DNA of 64,000 nt from Tritrichomonas musculus (taxonomy: Eukaryota > Parabasalia > Tritrichomonadida > Tritrichomonadidae): contig JAPFFF010000013.1 in the NCBI GenBank assembly GCA_039105265.1, positions 1,798,001-1,862,000 on the forward strand, written 5' to 3'. A program made the position numbers and the translations under genes. Shown here piece by piece: positions 53,954-63,636 of the stretch (position 1 is the stretch's first letter; each line of letters begins with the position of its first letter). The notes beneath the pieces were generated by a model. That model worked only from the letters and a program-made list of their open reading frames with translations. It was not told where the DNA came from and did no database searches.

Positions 53954-56293
53954 TCAAATTAATATGTTTATCAATATTTGAACCAAAGTGTTCTCGTAAT
54001 TGTTTCTTTTCTTCTTTAGTTGTACTAATTGTACAAATCGTCCTTTCTTTTCTTCTGTATATCCAAGTCCAACTTTAGCTATTAGTTTAATTGTTTGGGT
54101 TAATATTTCTCCTAATCGTTCTGATATTTCAGCTTCACCATTTATTTCACCGCCAATTGGAATAACATCTTTCATATTATTATTATAATCATCTTGAATC
54201 TTAAGACCTAATTCAGAATTTACTGCTTTTGAGTGTACTTTTTTATATTTAACCCATTCATTCCAATTATTACATTTATGTGATTTCATTACTTTCAATT
54301 CATATTGTAAAATAAATACAGCGGTACATATTTTTAAATAACTGAATATACCCTTCAATGGTTCCAAAAATTGATAATTTACACTTTCTCCATCAATTAC
54401 AACTTCTCCTCCAAACATATTATAGAGTGCTAATTGCCATATTTTTGAAAAGATTGAACTCCATAATCCTCTTGCATTAAGTTTGGTGCTGACTTTGGGT
54501 TTAGATAAGCCAACCTTCTGATAAGCATTAACTGCTTTAATGAAATCTCCATCATATTTAACATCGATTTTACCAGCATCCCATTGTTTTTGTTTATAAT
54601 TCCATGTTTTAGTAGTGCCAGTAAGATTTTTCATCCATACTTCAAATGAATCATCTGTTTTACCAGCAATGCGTTCGGTTTGCCATAATTTCTTATAGGG
54701 GTCTGCTTTAACAAGACGGAATCCATTAATTATAACAGGTTTACCACGAGTGTCAACAATAACGATGTCCTCTACTTTGTCGCCATTTAAGTCACAAATT
54801 GGATTACCAAGAGGGTCTTTAGTGTCTCTCCTTGCAGGAATTAATCGATATAATGGATATCCATTTTTATCAAATTTCTTCTTACAATAGGCTTCTGCGC
54901 CATCTCTTGTAGCACATTTTGGAGAGAATTTAATACGATAATTACCATTAATAAGAATATCAAATAATTCCCCTCGGAATTTACTAACATCAATACTTTG
55001 TTTATTTTCGAAAATGTATAAGTCATTTAAACGTTTTTGTGAAGCTTCAAATGTTTTACCAGCACGTTTACCAGTTGGGACAGACTGCATATAATTGCTT
55101 TTGAATTCATCAGTATCGATTGGAGATACACCTTCTGGTGCTGCAATATCAACATTAAATAAATCTTCGTAGTTTTCAGAACTAAGTACAGGTTTTTTAG
55201 ATGGTGATTTAAATACAGGCTTTGACATTGATTTAGGAATGGAAAAATATTCATTATCAACATTATTATCGTCAGAACTTTGTGAATCACTATTCATGTT
55301 AAATAATATTTCTCGGTCACCATTTGCGCCTTCGGCGCCAGGCACAAAGTGCTTTTCTATAATATACTTTATTAATTGTTTGAGCTTCTTTTTGTTTTTA
55401 GGCTCAGTTGTTTCTTCAAATATGTTTGTTTCACGTATTGCATCATGTAATTGTAATACAAGTTTTTTTACTCTGATGTCAGAATCATCTTTGGGATTTA
55501 TAGCTCGATTATAATAATCATAAAGGTTTTCAGCAGTAAATTCATCGTTTAATAACCCAAATTTCTTAAGTTGATTAGCATCAATTGTAGAAGATTTATT
55601 GTAAGCATCTAATAATTGTTGACCTTCTTGATTAGATTCTGCTATCTTTTTCATTGTTTCAATATTGGTTTTCCTTCTAATATTCTCAAATTGCAATAGG
55701 TTATTTATATTATCTGATGCCTCATTGTTTTTATGTGAGTCTATATTATTTGTCAATGATTTGACAAGTGATTGAATCTGTGCGGTATCTTTTTTATTGA
55801 ATACTGAATACTTCTCTGAGTCATCAGCAATACGATAAAATAATTGTAAAGCATTAATATGATTACTATCAAGTATAACTAAATCATTAAGTGATTCAAT
55901 GTCTTTATTAAGTCGATTTCTGAAATAATGGTCTGCTAAATCTGGCTCCTCCTCCTCTTCAACTTGTGGAATGGAAACAGGTTTTTCTTTATTTTTCAGA
56001 TAGTTGGTTAAATCAATAAAGTAATTCGCTTTTGAATCAAGTATTTTAGCTAATTCATTTTTTTGTCTTGAAGTTCCTTTAGGCTTTGCGTTATATTTAT
56101 CAAGCATATCTTTTAAATTTGTTTTTACATCTTTGACATAGTTACGAGGATTCTTAAGATACTCAATAATATTACCAATAATTGTTGTTATTTGTGTTAA
56201 CTTACTATTTTGGAACATGAATATGAGCATATCTTGATAGTCCCTTTTTTTTACTTCGTTTAGTATGAAATCTTCGTTTATGTTTGTTATCAT
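53954..56293 (-). CDS. Large Polinton protein, probably structural (about 780 residues)
   Basis: The first 330 residues are helical and charged. A middle part has a DLNGDKVEDIVIVDTRGKP stretch followed by NGFRLVKADPYKKLW (about 510-560), and the C-terminal third has hydrophobic helices (IWQLALYNMFGG, IFSYLKICTAVFILQY). This is consistent with one of the large conserved Polinton proteins of unknown role. Its start is 14 bases from that of the divergent fibre-like gene. Confidence 0.65.
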   Translation of the reverse strand: MITNINEDFILNEVKKRDYQDMLIFMFQNSKLTQITTIIGNIIEYLKNPRNYVKDVKTNLKDMLDKYNAKPKGTSRQKNELAKILDSKANYFIDLTNYLKNKEKPVSIPQVEEEEEPDLADHYFRNRLNKDIESLNDLVILDSNHINALQLFYRIADDSEKYSVFNKKDTAQIQSLVKSLTNNIDSHKNNEASDNINNLLQFENIRRKTNIETMKKIAESNQEGQQLLDAYNKSSTIDANQLKKFGLLNDEFTAENLYDYYNRAINPKDDSDIRVKKLVLQLHDAIRETNIFEETTEPKNKKKLKQLIKYIIEKHFVPGAEGANGDREILFNMNSDSQSSDDNNVDNEYFSIPKSMSKPVFKSPSKKPVLSSENYEDLFNVDIAAPEGVSPIDTDEFKSNYMQSVPTGKRAGKTFEASQKRLNDLYIFENKQSIDVSKFRGELFDILINGNYRIKFSPKCATRDGAEAYCKKKFDKNGYPLYRLIPARRDTKDPLGNPICDLNGDKVEDIVIVDTRGKPVIINGFRLVKADPYKKLWQTERIAGKTDDSFEVWMKNLTGTTKTWNYKQKQWDAGKIDVKYDGDFIKAVNAYQKVGLSKPKVSTKLNARGLWSSIFSKIWQLALYNMFGGEVVIDGESVNYQFLEPLKGIFSYLKICTAVFILQYELKVMKSHKCNNWNEWVKYKKVHSKAVNSELGLKIQDDYNNNMKDVIPIGGEINGEAEISERLGEILTQTIKLIAKVGLGYTEEKKGRFVQLVQLKKKRNNYENTLVQILINILI
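55326..55352. repeat. Micro-palindromes inside a coding region
   Basis: GCGCC-TTC-GGCGC (55326-55338) and GCAC-AAA-GTGC (55342-55352) side by side, within the large minus-strand gene. Confidence 0.8.
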
Positions 56294-56307
56294 TTATTAT
56301 TCCCAAA

Positions 56308-59100
56308 ATGTTCACGATAGAACAAGCGGGTACTATAAAAAAAGTAAATACAATTGATGAATTGATAATAGAATATATCAAGAAATATGCTTGTACACAT
56401 TTGTGTCCGGGAACCAATGGTTCCTGCCAATGCAATAACGGAAATAATTTAGGGTCAAGCTTGAATACTGAGGAATTGAAAGAATTATTAAAACCATATG
56501 CGAAAACAACTGATTTATTCGATTATTTGAAAACAGAGGAATTCAATAAAGAATTATTAAAGTATGCTAGTAGTGAAGAAATTGAAAACGCTGTTAATAC
56601 ATTACGTGATTACGTTGTTAACAACTTTGCATTATCAACTGACATACCTGAAATACCTACAGATTTGGTTAATGAATCTGCTTTGACAACTGCTTTGGAA
56701 CCATATGCGAAACTTACGAACTTAAGTGAGTACGCGAAGACTCAGGACTTGCCAGATATGACATTGTATGCAAAAAAAGAAGACATTCCAGAACCAGTTG
56801 ATTTATCAAATTATGCTTTGACAACAGATATGACCCTTGCTATTGAGCAAGTGAAAAGCGATATCCCAGAGATTATTGAGGGGCAAACAACTATTCAATT
56901 CAAAATCGTCAATAATACAATTCCTGATTTAGATTACAACACATATCATGAACTGATTGAGCAATATGGGTTGGATATTGTATCATCAGACAATTTCTAT
57001 ACGGCCCATTATGTTCACGCAGACTATTCGTACAATGACGATGATGATAATCAACCCTCTCAGATACTGCGTATCGACGGAAGTAGTTCTGGTCTTTGGA
57101 TACTGTATCACAGCCATGAATTAATCAATCCAGGAACTGGTGATACACCAGAAATATTATCATGTTCAATAACCAAAACTGTTGAACCAACAAGCAAAAA
57201 CGCTTATTCGGCAAGATATGTGTCAAACACTTTTGCATTGAAAACAGATATTCCAGAACCAGTTGACTTGACACCATATTATTCTAGTGCACAAGCTGAT
57301 GAGAAGTTTGTTGATGAAGATGAATTGGCTTATGAATTAGATAAATATGAGACCAAGGATGTGGCTGATGGTAAATATGCTTTGAAAAGTGAATTACCTA
57401 AACCTGTTGATTTGTCAAAATATCGAAGCAAAAACGATTTGACATACAGTGTAAAATTCAATTATGAAATTAATGTTGAATCTAATAAAATAATTAATTA
57501 CCCAAATAATAGTGATTTTATTTCATTCATTTATAATGATAAATCATATGAATATCCAATAACAGGTCAACTTAGTAATGGTAGCTTTGGTACTGCATAT
57601 AAATACGAAATTGATATAGAAGGAAATAAATATATATTATTCAGAAATTCGAATGATGAAATATTCATTAATGAACCTGGTGTAATTTATAGTGCACAAT
57701 CCAGAGTTCAAGTATTAGAACATTATAAGTATAACAATGATGAACTAGTATTGAAATCAAAAATTCCTGATTTAATAGAAAAAGACAAATTACTTACTAC
57801 TGATAACACTAATTTGGATGAATATCTCAAAAAATCTGAAGAAACTAAGCCTTTCTTTGGTGAATTCAGGAAATTAAATGATAGAACATATATACCTTAT
57901 CAAAAAGTATTTATTGATTACACATACGATGAATACGGTTTAATTAATGAATCTTTTGAACCAAATAGCACCATTAAATTTGAATATAATAACAAAGAAT
58001 ATGAAATCATTGGTGAAATGCTATCGTCTAGTTCAAGCGGTATAAATTATGGTAGATTTGAGATTGATGGTGCTATGTATTCATTAAGAGTTCTAGCAAG
58101 TGATTACAGACCTGTTTACTTAGTTCATGAAAATGGTACAAACTTAATTTGTAGAGTAAAAATATTAGCGATATATCCTCCTAATTATAAATATGATGAA
58201 TTAGTACTCAAAAGTGAGATTCCAGAATCTATCATAACAGAAGAACAACTAATAAAAAAATGTGCAATTGATTGCGGTCCATTTACGGAGGGTGCTGATA
58301 TATCAATTCATTATCTAAAAATTATAAATAACGCAATTAAACTGGAATACATAGTTGGTAATTATGCAGAAAGAAATGAAATAAGAATATTATTCTATGA
58401 TACAGCTGCAAATCCCCATAACATAGTAATATTATTATATCAAAGAACTATATATTTTGATAATTTCAAATATTCAGCGTATTATGAAGAAATTCTTGAT
58501 TTATCATCAGGAAGACCACTTACATATAGTGTTCCAATGGCTGAATATAATTGGACGACTACTCAAGAATTATTAGATGCTAGACAAATATATTCAAGAC
58601 AAATCATGGTACCAGCATATTTAGCAAAATTCAAGGCTGCTATTTACGGTACGCAATCAAACACAACAATCACACATTATGCTCCAATCGAGTCATCAAT
58701 GAACTCTATTAATGATTTCGTTATTGGAGCTCCAGTATATATGACCGGTAAGGTTTATAAACATGTTGGTGATACTTGGGTACTTTCAACTGTGAAGGAT
58801 ACTACAGATTGTATTTGCAGTGTCAAAACTACTGGTTCATGGAAAGAATATGTTGGTATTTGTGTTAGAATTGATGAAAAAAATATTGCTATAACATTTG
58901 CTTCCCATGGCGATTATCTTTTGAAAGTTGATGATTCATCTTGTTATGGTATTGGGGATGAAGTATTTATTGATAATGAAGACAATAAATTGAAGATTCT
59001 TAGTGGTGAAACTGCAATAACATCAAAGATTAAACGTATGACTGTTGGGGTTATCACTGCAATAATAGATGATAAAACACTTGCATGCTTTAAGGCATAA
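56308..59100 (+). CDS. Fibre-like protein of the Polinton (about 930 residues)
   Basis: I start at MFTIEQAGTI (ATG at 56308). After a Cys-rich stretch (about 30-45) come repeats of the type YAxxTDIPEPVDLSxY (about residues 60-185, 310-385 and 490-515) alternating with predicted beta domains. Such ALKTDIPEPVDLS repeats are typical of trimeric phage tail fibres and short collar fibres. Two related beta domains appear at about 390-490 and 520-640. The C-terminal about 160 residues (from PVYMTGKVYKHVGDTW) form a separate domain. It is probably a virion spike for host attachment (inference). Confidence 0.65.
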   Translation: MFTIEQAGTIKKVNTIDELIIEYIKKYACTHLCPGTNGSCQCNNGNNLGSSLNTEELKELLKPYAKTTDLFDYLKTEEFNKELLKYASSEEIENAVNTLRDYVVNNFALSTDIPEIPTDLVNESALTTALEPYAKLTNLSEYAKTQDLPDMTLYAKKEDIPEPVDLSNYALTTDMTLAIEQVKSDIPEIIEGQTTIQFKIVNNTIPDLDYNTYHELIEQYGLDIVSSDNFYTAHYVHADYSYNDDDDNQPSQILRIDGSSSGLWILYHSHELINPGTGDTPEILSCSITKTVEPTSKNAYSARYVSNTFALKTDIPEPVDLTPYYSSAQADEKFVDEDELAYELDKYETKDVADGKYALKSELPKPVDLSKYRSKNDLTYSVKFNYEINVESNKIINYPNNSDFISFIYNDKSYEYPITGQLSNGSFGTAYKYEIDIEGNKYILFRNSNDEIFINEPGVIYSAQSRVQVLEHYKYNNDELVLKSKIPDLIEKDKLLTTDNTNLDEYLKKSEETKPFFGEFRKLNDRTYIPYQKVFIDYTYDEYGLINESFEPNSTIKFEYNNKEYEIIGEMLSSSSSGINYGRFEIDGAMYSLRVLASDYRPVYLVHENGTNLICRVKILAIYPPNYKYDELVLKSEIPESIITEEQLIKKCAIDCGPFTEGADISIHYLKIINNAIKLEYIVGNYAERNEIRILFYDTAANPHNIVILLYQRTIYFDNFKYSAYYEEILDLSSGRPLTYSVPMAEYNWTTTQELLDARQIYSRQIMVPAYLAKFKAAIYGTQSNTTITHYAPIESSMNSINDFVIGAPVYMTGKVYKHVGDTWVLSTVKDTTDCICSVKTTGSWKEYVGICVRIDEKNIAITFASHGDYLLKVDDSSCYGIGDEVFIDNEDNKLKILSGETAITSKIKRMTVGVITAIIDDKTLACFKA
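56410..56424. repeat. Micro-palindrome inside the fibre-like gene
   Basis: GGAACC-AAT-GGTTCC, a 6-bp stem around three bases, in the Cys-rich N-terminal part. Confidence 0.8.
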
Positions 59101-59125
59101 ATAGTATAAAAAAATTTTTTTTAGC

Positions 59126-59566
59126 TTAATTGTTGGATGAGATTATTTGAATCAGTTTTCCCGTCATGTATAACGATAAATTGATATTTAATTGTTCACG
59201 AATTAGATTCTGAAGGAATTGAATTCGATTAGACCTTGGTTGGTTCATAATTGTTTCTTTATGGTCAGAAGCAAATTGAAGAACTTGGTCTCTCTGTTCA
59301 TCATTTAAAAACTTCGATTTGTTTAATGGAAATGAACGATTTGTTCTTCTTCGTATAGGATTTAATTCATTTGATTGTTCAGTTGATTCAGTTGATTCAG
59401 TTGATGGTTCGACACTTTGTGCCTCGGCATAGCCTCGGGCAACTTCGTTGACCTCAGATTCAGTTGGTTGTTCAATTTGTGTTTCATTTGATATATTATT
59501 TAATTGTTCGAATTCGGTTTTCAAAGCAAGTAATTCAGAAATGATATGGTCGATGCGTTGTTGCAT
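59126..59566 (-). CDS. Polinton protein of unknown function (146 residues)
   Basis: An N-terminal coiled coil (ISELLALKTEFEQLNN) is followed by an acidic Ser/Thr/Glu linker and a basic C-terminal helical domain (about 85-146). The linker is encoded by a GC-rich palindromic patch (59410-59465) related to the one at 44834-44855. Possibly DNA-binding, next to the right terminal repeat. Confidence 0.6.
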   Translation of the reverse strand: MQQRIDHIISELLALKTEFEQLNNISNETQIEQPTESEVNEVARGYAEAQSVEPSTESTESTEQSNELNPIRRRTNRSFPLNKSKFLNDEQRDQVLQFASDHKETIMNQPRSNRIQFLQNLIREQLNINLSLYMTGKLIQIISSNN

Positions 59567-59602
59567 TTTTAAATAAGATAAAAAAACAAATTCTTAATTT
59601 AA

Positions 59603-59866
59603 AATTTTATAACTTGTTCTCAGAATCACTCTGGAGCCCTTATTCAAATTTTAAATCCCAAATTAACTTTGAAATAAATTTTAAAATGAGTGTTTAGCGC
59701 TTTATGACAGGCCTTGTTCTAAAACAGATTATGGAGGCTAATTAAAATTTAAACCCTGTGGATAATTTTTTCGTTAATTTTTAAAATGAGGTTTTGAGCT
59801 TGGTTCCTGGTATTGGGAGACCTAGAAAAATTATTCGACCACCAATACGCACATACATATACTACT
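59603..59866. repeat. Polinton right terminal inverted repeat (264 bp)
   Basis: The inverted partner of 37878-38141. Near-identity of the two ends points to a young insertion, unless the ends are kept alike by conversion. Confidence 0.93.
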
Positions 59867-59872
59867 AATGAA
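59867..59872. repeat. Polinton target site duplication, right copy (AATGAA)
   Basis: Follows the terminal ACTACT of the right repeat; identical to the left copy at 37872-37877. Confidence 0.92.
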
Positions 59873-61775
59873 TTGAATTTTTATTATAATTTTTTTGAAA
59901 TAAATGAAAGAATAAAAATTGATATGCAAGATCCAATAAAAAAACGCGACTATCAATAGATAAATTGGGATTTTTTAAACTTTCAATAATAACATTAAAA
60001 GGAAGTATAAAAAACAAGAGATGATAATCTTTAAATTCAATTGATTTCAAAACTGTTTCTGTAGAAAATAATTTTAAAGGATACGAGTCCTTCATCTTTC
60101 CTATAGCACTATCATCAGAAATGACATGACCTAAATTATATTTTTGCATTTCGTGCGGAAAAATTTCAATGTTTGATAATATGTCAAGATTTATCTTGCC
60201 TTCAAGAAAATAGGATCTAAGCAATTTTATGGAATGCAAAAAATCGGATATTGGCAAATAAATATCGTTTTTTAAAAAATTTTGGCTTAATTGATTTACA
60301 ATTTCTAAAAAAGTCTTTTTTTGTTTAATCATTTGTAAAACTTGTTGGAAAAATAAATCATGGAAAATATCATAATAGTGGTCTCCATCAGTGGCCACAA
60401 ATTTGATAATTATGTTGTTTTCTGCTAATTTTTTTTTTCAAAAATAAAAATACTTTTTTTATATCTTCATTAGCTGAACCAGACTCAGCAAAACGTACAT
60501 AAATAGGAAATGAGTCAATTTTTTTATTAATTGATTGAATATGAAAAACAAAAATATTTTTGTATATTTTATTTTCTTGAATATATTTCAAATTTGGCAA
60601 ACTTTTTAAAATAAATTTTCCTTCAATATTTTTAAATTTGGCGGCATCTATAGCTAAAGTAACATATAATGGATCGTTTTTTGGTTGTTTTAAATTTAAA
60701 TCTTTTAAAATTTCATCACAATTGATTCATTAGTCAAGTTATTACTAATTCTTTGTAAAACCGGTGAAAACTTTTTGCGAATATTTCTTTCATGCGGAAT
60801 TGGCAGATATTTCTGAAGGAGCCTATAACAAGGACTTCCAATAATAAAAGCAACAGTCATTAAATCATAAAAATGCTTTGAATAAACTCTTAAATTTGGT
60901 TCAATTTTTGATTGTTGAATCATCTCATCAAAAATTTTATTATTCTGAAAAGATTTTGACTCATTAGATTTATTGAATAAGCTTTTTTCATCTTTTAATT
61001 TTCGATTTTCAATAATAAGATTTTGAAATTTTTCTTCAAGGATTTCATTTTTTCTTTTTAGTAATTCGATTTGATGGTTAGTATTTACATTATAACGAGG
61101 TTTTGATATTAAAAAGTCGTCATTAATATTTTTTACTGAATCTATAGGAATAGAATTTTGATTTTTTAAAAGAAAATCAACTGCAAGTTGATATCCATCA
61201 AAATTTAATGCTTTTAGAGAATATAACATTTGCAAAATTAAAAGAATATTTTCAATAATGTCGATACTCAAATCTGAATTGCTAATTTCTACTAATGCTT
61301 GGAAAAGTGAAATTAATGAACTTTGGTTTGATAGTATTAAGTATTTTAAGATTGAAATGATCTGAATTATTATATTTTTCTTCTCATTTGTAATTATTTT
61401 CAAAATCATAAAAAAAAATTCGGCATAACATGATATTCCGTATTTTTCAATGTTTTTAATAATTGATAATGTCTTTTTGCTTTGATAATTGATAAATTTT
61501 TTCTCAATTTTAGTTTGCATTTTCGAAATAAAAATATCATTCATCTTATAACTCATTATTTTTTCGATTATTTCATCTCTATTCAATGAATTATTTGTTT
61601 CGGCATCGTCTGAAACTGAATTTGCTGATGTATTTTCTGGTTTTTCGTTTTGAATATCTAATAATATTTGATCTTCTTTTTCAAATTCATTCTCTTCGTT
61701 GCACTCGATTTCTGTATCAAAAAATGAGATAAGAATTTGATTAGTTAAGTCGACAAGTTGATTTGATTCTTCCAT
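59867..61775 (-). pseudogene. P-like transposase, 5' portion (split by Polinton and frame-broken)
   Basis: The ATG at 61775 opens 356 codons. An acidic N-terminus is followed by a helical region, a coiled-coil (about 235-265) and YSKHFYDLMTVAFIIGSP then YRLLQKYLPIP (about 298-325), close to the P-element transposase motif YS..lyd.al.l...Sp.aYr.LrklL.LP. The next frame (about 60710-60390) reads LYVTLAIDAAKF, the likely region of the first catalytic Asp. A third frame (60398-59867) continues to the insertion site. So the piece has two frame breaks, near 60710 and 60395, besides the Polinton insertion. No clear THAP zinc finger is seen at the N-terminus. Confidence 0.65.
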
Positions 61776-62261
61776 TTTGTAAATTTTAAATTCAATACTT
61801 TACAAAATTTAACGTTTTTTTTATTCCAAAAAAAAAAAAAAAGCAGTAATAAAACATGATGTATGGAATGGATTTCGCTGATATTCTGGCATATGCAATT
61901 ATTCATATTAACTTAAAAAATAAGATATAGTAATTTATTTTATGTCACTAATTTAATCAAATTTTTGTTTTATTTTATTTTTAAATCATCATTATTATAT
62001 TGTTTTTTCAATATTTCTTACTATTAATACAAATTAATATTTTATATTATTATATATATAATAATTTTTGTAAAAAAACTGTGATATAATAGTTTTTTAC
62101 AGAGATAAAATTAGTTTACTTTTTTTACTCAAGTTGTTCAATTTAAAACCAATTTCAAAATTTATAATGTCATTAAATAGATATTTTAATAAAGATAATA
62201 ATATTATAAATAAAAATCTAATTTATCAAATATTGGTAGAGAAAAAGTGGTAGGTGAAGTG
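61776..62261. other. Leader region of the P-like element
   Basis: AT-rich, no gene; lies between the transposase ATG and the right 12-bp end. Confidence 0.5.
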
Positions 62262-62273
62262 AGCGCCCACACC

Positions 62274-62576
62274 ATTATATTATAATATTTTTTAAAAATC
62301 GTGCCATCTGTATTATAATCAGATTGATAACAAATTTTTCAAACAATTGAAAATCTTTAACAATATTTCATTTTTTCTAGAAAAATCAGTATAATAATAA
62401 GCATATATTAATCCTATTATATTTTTAAAAATCGTGCCATCTGTATTCAATTTAAAAATTTTGAAAAAAACTTTTTGAAATCATGTGAAATAAAAATATA
62501 ACCGCCAAGTTCATTTCAATAGGTGAAAAAAATTGAAAGGATTGGCTCACCTATTTCATTTCATATTTTATTAAAG
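62274..62576. other. Upstream region of the GTPase gene, with a duplicated 22-mer
   Basis: TTTAAAAATCGTGCCATCTG begins both near 62289 and near 62428, each followed by TATT. TCATTTC-type sequences at about 62511-62560 could be initiator elements for the GTPase gene. Confidence 0.45.
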
Positions 62577-63636
62577 ATGAGTTTAACAATATGTCAAACA
62601 TCTGATTTAACAATGCTTCCTCCATATAATGAATCCGATTCTGTATCCATTGATGAGTTCTTTCTAAATAGATGGAATGATTTTCAAGATATTACAAAAA
62701 TCGTTGCTTCATTTATATCCAAAAAACTTGAAAAAATTAAGCAAATAAATATGATTATTTCCGGAACAACAGGATCTGGAAAGAGCACTTTAATTAATAA
62801 TCTTTTCCGCGGTAATTACTGTAGAACAGGAATTGGAAAGCCAATCACTTACAAAATTCGTCAGACAAAAATAAATAATATACCTCTGACAATTTATGAA
62901 ACACCTGGATTTGAACTTGATGTGCACCAACAAGAACAATTGAAAAATGATATGTATAATCTAATTGAAGAAAAGGCCCAAATGAATGATATCAATGAAT
63001 CAATTCATTGCATTTTGTATTGCGTGAATTGTGAAACAGGACGTTTTCAATCTGAAGAGGAAAACTTTATTAGGAACTTTGTAGATAATCCACGAATAGG
63101 AAATATTCCAGTTATTTTGGTTCTCACACAATGCTATGATAATGATAAAAGAGATAAAATGATGGTAGAGCTAGATAATATGAATTTGAATGTAAAACAA
63201 ATTGTTCCTGTAGTTGCAAAAGCAAGAACATTTAATATAAGAGGTGTAAAAATAGATTGCCATCAATATGGTCTTGATATTCTAATCGAAGTTATTGAAA
63301 ATTGCTTACCAAATATATGGTGTTGAAATTCCAACTGGATTCATGGTTGATTTTCTTACCTCAACAATCGGATGTGGAACTGCAACTCTTTTAGGAAAAA
63401 GTGTTGTTGCCAGTCTTTTGAAGTTTCTTCCAGGAGTAGGAACAATAATTGGTGGTACTATTTCAGGTGGAATAGCTGCAGCTCTAACAACTGCTTTAGG
63501 CAAATTATATATACAAATAATTGAAAAAATATATAACGGAGAATATAATATCAAATCAATGGATCATGAAAAATTCAAACAAATTGTTTCAACGATGTAT
63601 AAAAAAAATTTGAAAAAAGAACCATGTCAATTTTGA
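62577..63636 (+). pseudogene. AIG1-like GTPase with glycine-rich membrane segment, frame-shifted
   Basis: I start at the ATG at 62577 (MSLTICQTSD). The G domain shows G1 GTTGSGKST (about 63-71), G3 ETPG (about 108) and a G4-like TQCYD (about 183). The frame stops at 63326. A second frame from about 63300 carries a Gly/Ala-rich hydrophobic segment (LPGVGTIIGGTISGGIAAAL) and a basic tail to 63636. This resembles the membrane-associated C-terminus of AIG1/DUF697-type GTPases, so the two frames are probably one gene with a single shift between 63300 and 63325. A sequencing error, a decayed copy or programmed shifting cannot be told apart here. Likely role: membrane-associated GTPase. Confidence 0.65.

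Larger units (their letters stand above)
37878..59866. mobile_element. Polinton/Maverick, 22 kb, complete ends, looks whole or nearly so
   Basis: The element has 264-bp terminal inverted repeats and a 6-bp target duplication. Its parts are protein-primed DNA polymerase B, retroviral-type integrase, FtsK/HerA-type packaging ATPase, double-jelly-roll major capsid protein, a short amphipathic pVI-like protein, KilA-N protein, a large putative structural protein, a fibre-like protein and about eight small unknowns. No adenain-type cysteine protease was recognised. It appears whole apart from at most about one break. Likely age is young, judged from the matching ends and exact duplication. It sits inside a P-like transposase gene. 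Confidence 0.93.
36428..62273 (-). mobile_element. P-like DNA transposon, interrupted by the Polinton
   Basis: GGTGTGGGCGCT at 36428-36439 is matched by its exact complement at 62262-62273. Without the 22-kb Polinton the element would be about 3.9 kb, with one minus-strand transposase gene of about 2.6 kb: a leader of about 490 bases after the right end and a trailer of about 700 bases before the left end. P elements make 8-bp target duplications; the flanks TTATAAAA and ATTATATT are not identical, so the outer boundary or an old duplication is uncertain. The transposase assignment is more secure than the ends. Confidence 0.55.
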
